Position numbers and translations under genes: made by a program
The notes under the pieces: generated by a model
The model's input: only the letters and a program-made list of their open reading frames with translations
The model's database searches: none
Told to the model about the DNA's origin: nothing
Shown: positions 1 to 6,903 of the stretch, piece after piece
How the letters are laid out: each line of letters starts with the position of its first letter
Numbering within the stretch: the stretch's first letter is position 1
Assembly (NCBI RefSeq): GCF_015207285.1
Contig: NZ_JADEXD010000041.1
Location: 1-43,796, forward strand
Reading direction: 5' to 3'
From: Tychonema sp. LEGE 07203
GTDB taxonomy: Bacteria; Cyanobacteriota; Cyanobacteriia; Cyanobacteriales; Microcoleaceae
Length of the DNA: 43,796 nt

Positions 1-79
1 CATTTAGGATGGCTATAGTTGTTATAGCAAATCCGGGTTTTGAATCTTCTTTACGCACCACTGGCCTTGGGGCCGACAT
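1..79 (-). CDS. possible 5' end of a gene running off the window
   Basis: Reading leftwards from an ATG at 79 the frame stays open for 26 codons to the window edge (begins MSAPRPVVRK, then a hydrophobic FAITTIAIL stretch). It starts 36 nt after the histidine kinase stop on the same strand, so it could be the next gene of that cluster. There is no convincing Shine-Dalgarno, and the frame is too short to recognise. A GCTATA...TATAGC pair at 12-28 resembles the ends of repeat family A, so this may instead be repeat-derived DNA. Confidence 0.25.
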   Translation of the reverse strand, partial: MSAPRPVVRKEDSKPGFAITTIAILN

Positions 80-115
80 CGTTTGACTTTCTGGCGGTTT
101 CAACCGCAGAATCAT

Positions 116-1255
116 CTACTCTTCTTCAATTTTGGCGATCGGCAGCGTTACTGTAAACGTACTCCCGACACCTTCTTCACTGCTCAACACAATTTCGCCA
201 CCGTGCAAGTCCGCGCATTTTTTAACAATGCTCAGCCCCAGTCCAGTACCAGGAATTATACCGACATTTGTCGCCCGGTAAAACGAATCAAACAGCCGTT
301 CTTGGTCTGCCAAAGGTATGCCAATTCCAGCATCTTTTACCCAAAAAATCACCTCAACCTCAGTAACTCTTAATTCAAAAACTACTTGAGTATTTGGAGG
401 AGAATATTTAATAGCATTTGATAGCAAATTGCTGAGAATGCACCGCAGCAAACTTTCCTCCAAACAAGCCATCGCCGATTGACTGTGATTCACAAAAACC
501 AGCGTCACCGGCTCAATCTGCGGCTTCAACTTCAGGCTGTTCTGAAATTCCGCTACCAACTCATTACAAAACTTTGTTAAGTCTAGCGGTAGCAAGCAAA
601 ACGCAATTTTTCCCGACTCAGAGCGGTCTAGCAGCAAAACGTCATCTAATAACCTATCGATGCCTTTTGCTGCTGCTTGAGTTTTGTCTAGCAGCTCTTG
701 TGTTTTCTCATCTGTCAATGTCGATTTGTATTTAGTAAGAACTTGCGTAGTACCGAGAATGAAGTTCAAAGGATTGCGAACGTCGTGGGCAATCATGTAC
801 AGCAAAGATGTTTTCATATCGTTGAGTTCTTGGGCTGTTTCCAGGCTGCGATCGAGTTGGTCGTGAGACAATTTGAGAGTTAAAGACAACTGGCGCGATC
901 GCAGCAAAATTTCCACCCGCGCTTGCAATTCTATCTTCTCGATCGGAGCGATAATCAAATCGTCAATACTTTGCCAAATAAATTGCGTTGCCATCTTTAC
1001 ATCCGAGCGAGATGTAATCAAAAGAAAAGGCAAACATAGGGGGTATTCTGCCTGTTTTTGGGCGGCTACCCATTGCCAGTGGTTTTTCAGTGCCTGACCG
1101 TCAATTATCCCCAAATCAAAAGATTGATTTAATGCTAAAAAATCCTCACTATTATCTGTTGAGTTTGGCAGTAATACCTCATAATAAACTGCCAACCATT
1201 CTAATAACAAGCGGCGATTTTCTTTCTGTTCGACAAGCAATAAAATTCGACTCAC
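116..1255 (-). CDS. sensor histidine kinase with degenerate N-terminal receiver domain
   Basis: The 379-aa protein has two parts. Residues 1-120 look like a receiver (REC) fold, but the N-terminal acidic pair is replaced (LLLVEQ) and the usual C-terminal Lys-Pro is absent, so phosphorylation is doubtful. After a helical linker comes a HisKA domain with H-box IAHDVRNPLN near residue 155. A HATPase_c domain follows with N-box SNLLSNAIKYSP, G1 DAGIGIP and G2 GTGLGLSIV, so catalytic motifs are intact. No transmembrane segment is visible, implying a soluble kinase. The start is GTG, and its codon overlaps the stop of the upstream response-regulator gene (GTGA), indicating translational coupling. 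The REC-like part could be a protein-interaction module for the neighbouring response regulator or KaiC-like ATPase; that is inference. Confidence 0.9.
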   Translation of the reverse strand: MSRILLLVEQKENRRLLLEWLAVYYEVLLPNSTDNSEDFLALNQSFDLGIIDGQALKNHWQWVAAQKQAEYPLCLPFLLITSRSDVKMATQFIWQSIDDLIIAPIEKIELQARVEILLRSRQLSLTLKLSHDQLDRSLETAQELNDMKTSLLYMIAHDVRNPLNFILGTTQVLTKYKSTLTDEKTQELLDKTQAAAKGIDRLLDDVLLLDRSESGKIAFCLLPLDLTKFCNELVAEFQNSLKLKPQIEPVTLVFVNHSQSAMACLEESLLRCILSNLLSNAIKYSPPNTQVVFELRVTEVEVIFWVKDAGIGIPLADQERLFDSFYRATNVGIIPGTGLGLSIVKKCADLHGGEIVLSSEEGVGSTFTVTLPIAKIEEE

Positions 1256-1623
1256 GCAGATTCTCCTAGCAAGCTGTGAACAACGGATAGCAAATCTCTA
1301 ACGATCAAAGGTTTTACCAATATACTCCGAGCACCGCGGGAGAAGCTTTCGTGCCCAATTGCAGCGCTTTGTTTGGGCGAAAGTATCAGAAAAGGGATTT
1401 GATGATTTCGCAGTTGTTCGCAGCAGTCCCAAATCCGGCGATCGAAACCAGAAATATCTACTAAAGCCATCCCGATTTTAGCAGGTTGACCGATCGCCCG
1501 CGCCACATCTTCAAAGCTAGAAGCCGCGAGCATCTGGTATCCTTCATTGTTAAGAAATTGTGCCAAAAGCTCCAAGTTTCGCTGATTGCGGTCAACTGCT
1601 AAAATTATTGAATTGCCAGTCAT
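1252..1623 (-). CDS. single-domain response regulator (receiver only)
   Basis: The 123-aa protein is a stand-alone REC domain. It has an acidic residue after the first strand (LAVDRNQ), the expected phospho-acceptor Asp in ALVDISG, a Ser/Thr-region strand (FLILSPKQ), and the conserved Lys-Pro in ILVKPL. No output domain follows, so it probably acts by phosphotransfer or protein contact, in the manner of CheY/Spo0F-type regulators. It lies between the KaiC-like gene (180 bp upstream, same strand) and the histidine kinase, whose GTG start overlaps its TGA stop. The three probably form one transcription unit. Confidence 0.88.
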   Translation of the reverse strand: MTGNSIILAVDRNQRNLELLAQFLNNEGYQMLAASSFEDVARAIGQPAKIGMALVDISGFDRRIWDCCEQLRNHQIPFLILSPKQSAAIGHESFSRGARSILVKPLIVRDLLSVVHSLLGESA

Positions 1624-1803
1624 CTGTCAGCTTCCTCGGAATAAGGCTGATGCCGTAGGAGATTTTATATTTAAGTTAGCGTCTGGGTACTTCAGGAAAA
1701 GTCACTCTCAATAAACAAAGCCGTATGTCAACTTAATGCCTAAATTTTCGACCGCCAAACCGCCGATTGAGATCGATCGCTCCAGAACCATTTTAACCCC
1801 GAT

Positions 1804-3279
1804 TCAATCTTCATTCGCTCCCCCCTCAACCCACACCGGCGCAGAACTCAAAATGCCGCGCAGCCCCCGTATCGGCTTGCTGACTTTGATACCGTAGCGA
1901 GTAATATCGAGTTCCCGCAGAGTTTTCTCGAAATTGCTGACTCGTTTTTTAATTACTCCGATCGCCTTGCGGATTTCTGTTCTATTATGCAGTTGGCGTT
2001 CCAGATAGCGGATCAACAGAATATTATCCGCCAAATAGCTAATCCCGATCTCGGTCATCCGAAAATCTCCACTAATCCCTTCTACCTCATTAATCAAGAT
2101 CACGGTAACTCCCATATTCTTGAGATACTTGCACAAAGCGTGCAAATTGTTCACCAAATTTTGCCCCTGCATCGAAAGTTGATAGCCAGAAACACTGTCA
2201 ATCATCACAATCCGCGTCTTTTCCTGCTCCACTTCTTGACGTACCATACCAGCAAACTGATCGGGCGAGTAGAGCAAAGGTTCCACGGGGATCACCGAAA
2301 GAGTTCCCCCGGCCATCATCGCCTTAACGGGGATGTTAACTGATTCGCAGCGGTGCAGCAGAGTAGACATTGACTCCTCAAAAATGTAAACTACCGATCG
2401 CTCCCCCCTTCCCGCAGCCTCCTTCATAAACTGAATTCCCACCGTCGTTTTACCCGCACCGCTAGGCCCAGTAATCACCGTCACAGTCCCCCGTTCCAGC
2501 CCCCCGTGCAACAGTTCGTCCATTTCAGGAACCCCAGCAGAAATCGGTTCAGCCACAAAATCCTGTTGATAGCTGTCCGGCAGCAGTCGCGGAAATACCT
2601 GCATACCGCTCTGAGTCAGGCGCAGCGAATGGCGGCCGTTGCGGAAGTTGGAACCGCGCAGCTTGGTGACAGACAAAGTGCGCCCTTCTGCCAGCAGTTC
2701 CAAATAAATTACTCCGTCGCTGATGAATTGCAAATCGTCGTCGGGAGCACTTGACGTGCATTCTGAGGTGAACACCACCGTCGCTCCCCCTTCCACCAAA
2801 AACCGCAGAAAAGACAAAACTTGCTTGCGAAACTGAAACTCATCCGCAGCTAAATAGCGAAATTGAGTAATCGCATCCAAAAATACCCGAGTAGGCTTGA
2901 CAGCTTCGACTCGCTCGATAATCTTTTGTGTAGTGGGTTCTCGCTCTACCTCCGACGGGGAGAAAATGTCGTAGGTTTGAACTTCTGTAAAAAATTCCGA
3001 GGAGGGACTCAAATCGAGGAAAGCCATCGATTCGATATCAAAACCGAGAGTTTCGGCATTGGCGCGCAATTGCGCTTCCGGTTCTCCTAAAGTAATAAAC
3101 AGGGGCTTTTCACCCACAGCCATACCTGCGGTCAAAAAGTGAAAGCCCAGGGTAGTTTTGCCGGTGCCAGGGCCGCCCCGCACCAGATAAGAGCGCTGAG
3201 CAATCAGCCCGCCGCCAATCACTTCGTTGAGACCGGTAATTCCTACAGAAAGTCGGTTTTGAGGCATTTGTTGGTTCAT
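1804..3279 (-). CDS. KaiC-family double-RecA ATPase
   Basis: The 491-aa protein has two tandem RecA/KaiC domains, like the clock protein KaiC (about 519 aa). The first has Walker A GGPGTGKTT (Lys41). The second has GPSGAGKTT near residue 277 and a paired catalytic EE in YIFEESMS. In the first domain the expected EE pair reads G65-E66. Around the KaiC autophosphorylation site, the segment T409-E-I-G-I-S414-Y415 aligns with T426-DSHI-S431-T432 of Synechococcus KaiC. T426 and S431 equivalents are kept, but T432 is a tyrosine. No kaiA or kaiB is adjacent. Instead a response regulator and histidine kinase follow, as is common for KaiC-like (KaiC2/KaiC3-type) proteins. It is unlikely to be the core clock kaiC. 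The start is ATG at 3279, divergent from glcE. Confidence 0.85.
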   Translation of the reverse strand: MNQQMPQNRLSVGITGLNEVIGGGLIAQRSYLVRGGPGTGKTTLGFHFLTAGMAVGEKPLFITLGEPEAQLRANAETLGFDIESMAFLDLSPSSEFFTEVQTYDIFSPSEVEREPTTQKIIERVEAVKPTRVFLDAITQFRYLAADEFQFRKQVLSFLRFLVEGGATVVFTSECTSSAPDDDLQFISDGVIYLELLAEGRTLSVTKLRGSNFRNGRHSLRLTQSGMQVFPRLLPDSYQQDFVAEPISAGVPEMDELLHGGLERGTVTVITGPSGAGKTTVGIQFMKEAAGRGERSVVYIFEESMSTLLHRCESVNIPVKAMMAGGTLSVIPVEPLLYSPDQFAGMVRQEVEQEKTRIVMIDSVSGYQLSMQGQNLVNNLHALCKYLKNMGVTVILINEVEGISGDFRMTEIGISYLADNILLIRYLERQLHNRTEIRKAIGVIKKRVSNFEKTLRELDITRYGIKVSKPIRGLRGILSSAPVWVEGGANED

Positions 3280-3363
3280 GTTTTGAATATCGGGCCCGTA
3301 TTAATATTTAATGGTTTTAGGCAGTGTTGTAATTATTTTTTTACCGGGCGTTTGATAACCTTC
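3280..3363. promoter_or_regulatory. divergent intergenic region between KaiC-like gene and glcE
   Basis: An 84-bp AT-rich gap separates the divergent starts and must hold at least the proximal promoter elements of both genes. No clear -10/-35 pair or Shine-Dalgarno was identified in it. Confidence 0.35.
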
Positions 3364-4779
3364 ATGAAATCTTTCTCTACCGAAAATTACGTTACCACAC
3401 AAGAATTAGAAAATATTGTCGGCACTGCTGCCATCTGTTTGTGGCAAGACACAGAGGCAGTTTGGCAAAATCGGGTAGAAAAAGCAATTGCCCCCGGTAC
3501 TTCAATAGACTGCACTGTTTACCCGCATACTCAGGCAGAACTCGCGGCCGTGATTGCTTGTGCTCGGCAAAATCGCTGGGCCGTCTTGCCGGCAGGGAGT
3601 GGCAGCAAACTCGATTGGGGGGGTTTGGTTAAATTAGACCCCCCCAACCCCCCTTACCAAGGGGGGCTTTCAGAACCTCGCTTTAAAAAGGGGGAAGCAG
3701 GGCTTTCAGAACCCCCTTTCTTAAGGGGGGCAGGGGGGATCGCGGCAGTCTGTACGGCGCGCCTGAATCGCCTTGTAGAACACGCTGTGGGCGATTTAAC
3801 GGTGACGGCGGAGGCGGGGATGAAGTTTGCCGATTTGCAGGAAATTTTAGGTAAATCAGGTCAATTTTTGCCGATCGATCCAGCATATCCCCAACAGGCA
3901 ACTCTGGGCGGGATTGTCGCTACTGCTAGTGCGGGTTCTCTGCGGCACCGCTATCGGGGGGTGCGCGATTTGTTGTTGGGAATCACCTTTGTGCGATCGG
4001 ACGGTAAAATTGCCGTAGCCGGAGGTCGAGTTGTTAAAAATGTCGCCGGTTACGACTTGATGAAATTGTTTACCGGTGCTTACGGCACCTTGGGCATCAT
4101 TTCTCAAGTAACTTTCCGAGTTTATCCATTGCCCGAATCATCGGGAACTGTATTGCTGACAGGGGAAAGTAATGCTTTAGCCCAAGCTGCTCAAATCTTA
4201 TTATCCTCTGCCTTGACTCCGACAGCAGTTGATTTGCTGTCGCCGCAGTTAGTAGAAAAACAGAGTTTGGGTAAAGGTTCGGGATTAATCGTAAGGTTTC
4301 AAAGTATCGCCGCAAGCGTTAAACAACAATCAGCCCGCTTGCGGGAAGTTGGCGAGAAGTTGGGCTTGCAAAGTACTAGCTGTGGCGGTAATGATGAGGA
4401 TAAATTATGGCAAAGATTGTCAGAAACAATGTGGAATTCTGGCACAAAGTCGGCAATTATTTGCAAAATAGGCATCAAACCGTCGGAAGCTGTCAAGGCA
4501 ATTAACGAGTTGCCGGTACAGGACGCTTTGATTCATGCCGGCAGCGGTTTGGGGGTTTTGCGGTTTGAGACGGCGACTGCTGATACGCTGTTGCAGGTAC
4601 GCAGGGGGTGCGAAGCTAATGGCGGTTTTCTGACTGTTTTGGCAGCGCCGACCGAGTTAAAGCAACAGTTAGATGTTTGGGGCTATACTGGAAGTGCGAT
4701 CGATTTAATGCGCCGGATCAAACAAGAGTTTGACCCGGAAAATATTTTGAGTCCAAATCGTTTGATCGGCGGTATTTAG
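3364..4779 (+). CDS. glcE: FAD-binding oxidoreductase, glycolate dehydrogenase subunit GlcE
   Basis: This is the FAD-binding subunit that with GlcD and GlcF oxidises glycolate to glyoxylate in photorespiration. The start chosen is ATG 3364 (471 aa). The open frame continues upstream, but into the KaiC-like gene on the other strand. The N-terminal FAD_binding_4 signature is visible (LPAGSGSKLDWGG; later PQQATLGGIVATASAGSLRHRYRGVRD, with GGRVVKNVAGYDLMKL). The C-terminal cap ends with the family-typical FDPENILSPNRL. Residues about 92-125 (DPPNPPYQGG...RGAGG) are foreign to the family. They are encoded by C/G-rich palindromic repeats at 3637-3738 inserted in frame between GGLVK and the conserved TARLNRLVEHAVGDLTV segment. 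Downstream glcF supports the assignment. glcD is not in the window. Confidence 0.88.
   Translation: MKSFSTENYVTTQELENIVGTAAICLWQDTEAVWQNRVEKAIAPGTSIDCTVYPHTQAELAAVIACARQNRWAVLPAGSGSKLDWGGLVKLDPPNPPYQGGLSEPRFKKGEAGLSEPPFLRGAGGIAAVCTARLNRLVEHAVGDLTVTAEAGMKFADLQEILGKSGQFLPIDPAYPQQATLGGIVATASAGSLRHRYRGVRDLLLGITFVRSDGKIAVAGGRVVKNVAGYDLMKLFTGAYGTLGIISQVTFRVYPLPESSGTVLLTGESNALAQAAQILLSSALTPTAVDLLSPQLVEKQSLGKGSGLIVRFQSIAASVKQQSARLREVGEKLGLQSTSCGGNDEDKLWQRLSETMWNSGTKSAIICKIGIKPSEAVKAINELPVQDALIHAGSGLGVLRFETATADTLLQVRRGCEANGGFLTVLAAPTELKQQLDVWGYTGSAIDLMRRIKQEFDPENILSPNRLIGGI
3637..3738 (+). repeat. family D: C/G palindromic repeat inserted in frame in glcE
   Basis: There are two adjacent palindromes. 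CCCCCCTT-acc-AAGGGGGG lies at 3648-3666 and CCCCCTT-tctt-AAGGGGG at about 3711-3728. They are separated by a repeated GGGCTTTCAGAACC motif (about 3664 and 3702). The block is 102 bp, exactly 34 codons without a stop. Composition differs sharply from flanking coding DNA. The form matches the C-tract/G-tract palindromes common between genes in filamentous cyanobacteria. Confidence 0.85.
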
Positions 4780-4834
4780 TTTAAAGTTTGCAGTAAGGAG
4801 TTCAGTTTTTCTTGAATCCCGATCTAATTCATTT

Positions 4835-4925
4835 GTGAACCTGATTTTTTTAACGAACCGCGTTGGCGTAGCCTGCGCGAAGCGCTTAGGCGCTCATAGC
4901 GCGAAGGAAGAAAAAAGAAGAAAAT
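4835..4925 (+). repeat. family C head interrupted by a GC-rich palindromic repeat
   Basis: The start (TGTGAACCTGATTTTTTTAACGAACCGC) matches the leader seen before other family C copies (32724, 28099). After GAACCGC the usual AGAGGGCGCAGAG core is replaced by a block at about 4861-4905 built of GCG/CGC palindromes (GCGCGAAGCGC, then a CATAGCGCGAAGG tail). The purine-rich GAAGGAAGAAA tail of family C then resumes. It looks like one repeat nested in, or recombined with, another. The region fills the 315-bp glcE-glcF gap together with the array at 5024. Confidence 0.55.
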
Positions 4926-5023
4926 AAGAGAAGAGTTTGTGTTCGATTGACTGATGTAGACTTCTTATTTAGAAATATCTCTAAAAGTTGGATGTTTCTT
5001 GATTTAGCAAACCCATTCGATTA

Positions 5024-5090
5024 CTTCTTCCATCTTCCTTGTTCCATCTTCCTTCTTCCCTCTTCCTTCTTCCTTATTCCTTATTCCTTC
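5024..5090 (+). repeat. heptamer tandem repeat (TTCCTTC/TTCCTTA type) abutting glcF
   Basis: A pyrimidine-rich array with 7-nt periodicity (CTTCCTT, TTCCTTA variants) ends 4 nt before the glcF ATG at 5095. It occupies the place where a Shine-Dalgarno would be, and none is visible. Confidence 0.8.
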
Positions 5091-5094
5091 TAAT

Positions 5095-6504
5095 ATGCAA
5101 ACTTCAAAAAAATCTCCAACTCCCAGCGACGATTTAAAACCAGCCAAATCCAGCAATTTTTTAGCCCAAAATCCCCACTTAGAAACCCTCGAAATTCCAG
5201 GTTTCGACGCCAACAATCCGCCCGATCCGAAATTAATCGATACTTGCGTCCACTGCGGCTTTTGCTTGTCAACTTGTCCGAGTTATCGCGTACTCGGTAA
5301 AGAAATGGATTCGCCCAGAGGCCGCATTTATTTAATGGATGCAATTAACGAAGGCGACGCACCTTTGAACGAAGCAACTTCGCAGCATTTTGATACTTGT
5401 TTGGGCTGTTTGGCCTGCGTGACAACTTGCCCTTCTGGAGTTGAATACGACAAGCTAATTTCTGCAACTCGCCACCAAGTTACCAGAAACCAAAAACGTA
5501 CTTTTTCTGACAATGTAATTCGCACTCTGATTTTTAATCTCTTTCCCTATCCTCACAGATTGCGACCTTTGCTTGTACCGCTGTTTGTTTATCAAAAATT
5601 AGGACTGCCCAAACTAATTCGTAAAACAGGTTTGCTGAAAAAAGTATTTCCCCGCTTGGCGGCGATGGAATCTATTTTGCCGAAGGTAACAGTTGATTCT
5701 TTCCGGGATAATTTACCGGAAGTTATTCCCGCACAAGGGGAAAAACGCTATCGAGTCGGCGTGATTTTAGGTTGCGTGCAGAGGTTGTTGTTTTCGCCTG
5801 TTAATGAGGCTACGGTGCGTGTTTTGACGGCTAACGGCTGCGAGGTTGTGATTCCGAAAAGTCAGGGATGCTGTGCTGCTTTGCCGGAACATCAAGGACA
5901 AGCCGAACAGGCGAAATCTTTGGCGCGACAAATGATTGACAGTTTTGAAAATACTAATGTTGATTTTGTCATTATTAATGCTGCTGGCTGCGGTCATACT
6001 TTGAAGGAATACGGTCACATTTTAGCTGATGACCCGGAATATCGGGAGAAAGCTGAGAGTTTTGCGGCCAATGTTAAGGACGTGCAGGAGTTTTTGGCAA
6101 GTGCGGGCATTACGGCGAAACTCCATCCTTTGGTTGAGGGAGATTTGACAATTGTTTATCAGGATGCTTGTCATTTGTTGCACGGACAAAAGATTAGTTT
6201 GCAGCCGCGTCAGTTGTTACAACAAATCCCTGGTGTGAAGCTAAAGGAACCTGTGGATGCTGCTTTGTGTTGTGGCAGCGCGGGGGTTTACAATATGCTT
6301 CAGCCGGAAATTGCTGATGAGTTGGGCGTGCAGAAGGTGGAGAATTTGCTGAATACTGGGGCCGAGTTGATTGCTTCTTCTAATCCGGGTTGTTCTTTGC
6401 AAATTAAGAAGCATTTGGAGTTGCAGGGGAAGGCTGTTACTTTGATGCACCCGATCGAGCTTTTGGATTATTCTATTCGTGGGGTGAAGTTGCTGAGGAA
6501 GTAG
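5095..6504 (+). CDS. glcF: glycolate dehydrogenase iron-sulfur subunit GlcF
   Basis: The 469-aa protein is the electron-transferring Fe-S subunit. Two 4Fe-4S motifs are near the N-terminus: CVHCGFCLSTCPSY (about residues 51-64) and CLGCLACVTTCPSG (about 102-115). Two CCG-type cysteine-rich domains follow. One has GCVQRLLF...GCCAALPEHQG...NAAGCGHTLKEYG, and the other has YQDACHLLHGQ...CCGSAGVYN...SNPGCSLQIKKHL. This architecture and length match GlcF. It follows glcE on the same strand after 315 bp of repeats, so co-transcription is possible but the gap is long. ATG 5095 is the first start before the conserved region. No ribosome binding site is visible because a heptamer array occupies that position. 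Confidence 0.93.
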   Translation: MQTSKKSPTPSDDLKPAKSSNFLAQNPHLETLEIPGFDANNPPDPKLIDTCVHCGFCLSTCPSYRVLGKEMDSPRGRIYLMDAINEGDAPLNEATSQHFDTCLGCLACVTTCPSGVEYDKLISATRHQVTRNQKRTFSDNVIRTLIFNLFPYPHRLRPLLVPLFVYQKLGLPKLIRKTGLLKKVFPRLAAMESILPKVTVDSFRDNLPEVIPAQGEKRYRVGVILGCVQRLLFSPVNEATVRVLTANGCEVVIPKSQGCCAALPEHQGQAEQAKSLARQMIDSFENTNVDFVIINAAGCGHTLKEYGHILADDPEYREKAESFAANVKDVQEFLASAGITAKLHPLVEGDLTIVYQDACHLLHGQKISLQPRQLLQQIPGVKLKEPVDAALCCGSAGVYNMLQPEIADELGVQKVENLLNTGAELIASSNPGCSLQIKKHLELQGKAVTLMHPIELLDYSIRGVKLLRK

Positions 6505-6562
6505 TTTTGTAGGGCGGGCGCTGTCTGCCCTGTTTTTGATGCTGATTGAGATTTTTTTAATG

Positions 6563-6596
6563 AACCGCAGAGGGCGCAGAGGGCGCGGAGGAAGAA
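6563..6596 (+). repeat. family C repeat (AACCGCAGAGGGCGCAGAG core)
   Basis: AACCGCAGAG then GGCGCAGAG and GGCGCGGAG units run into GAAGAATGAG, preceded by the family leader TGATTGAGATTTTTTTAATG. It lies downstream of glcF. Closely related copies are at 28123, 32761, 40033 and, inside a gene, at 19878 and 20013. Confidence 0.85.
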
Positions 6597-6718
6597 TGAG
6601 CAAGATGAATAGGCTATTGTATTGAGAAAGATCGCATTTTGGGCTGCTGTCCTAGCGGAAAGACTGCGCTCGATGGGTATTGACTCGGCAGAATTGTAAA
6701 CTGGATTGGGGCAAAGGG

Positions 6719-6754
6719 CGATCGCACTTTTAAATTTTAACAAAAGTGCGATCG
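6719..6754. terminator. perfect inverted repeat between convergent glcF and WD40 gene
   Basis: CGATCGCACTTTT (6719-6731), a 10-nt loop, then AAAAGTGCGATCG (6742-6754) form a perfect 13-bp stem capped by A/T and built on HIP1-like ends. It is placed between two convergent genes, which suits a bidirectional terminator. There is no long U-tract outside the stem, so this role is inferred. Confidence 0.5.
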
Positions 6755-6761
6755 ACACAAT

Positions 6762-6899
6762 AACTAATGACCAATGACTAATGACTAATGACTAATGACT
6801 AATGACTAATGACTAATGACTAATGACTAATGACTAATGACTAATAACCAACAACCAACAACCAACAACCAATAACCAACAACCAATAACCAACAACTA
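6762..6899 (+). repeat. heptamer tandem repeats (TGACTAA then AACCAAC/AACCAAT)
   Basis: About eleven TGACTAA units are followed by AACCAACA/AACCAAT units, all with a 7-nt period. The array ends 4 nt from the stop codon of the WD40 gene. Confidence 0.9.
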
Positions 6900-6903
6900 A
6901 TCA

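Noticed and set aside
1804-3279. core circadian clock gene kaiC
   Set aside because: Length, altered phosphosite (Tyr415), altered CI glutamates and absence of kaiA/kaiB fit a KaiC-like paralogue.
3139-3363. 75-codon N-terminal extension of the glcE frame
   Set aside because: It overlaps the start of the KaiC-like gene on the other strand and has no similarity to the FAD-binding family; ATG 3364 gives the conserved N-terminus.
6762-6899. possible CRISPR array (also considered at 11611 and 27773)
   Set aside because: The units are contiguous heptamers with no spacers, no 25-37 bp repeats and no cas genes.
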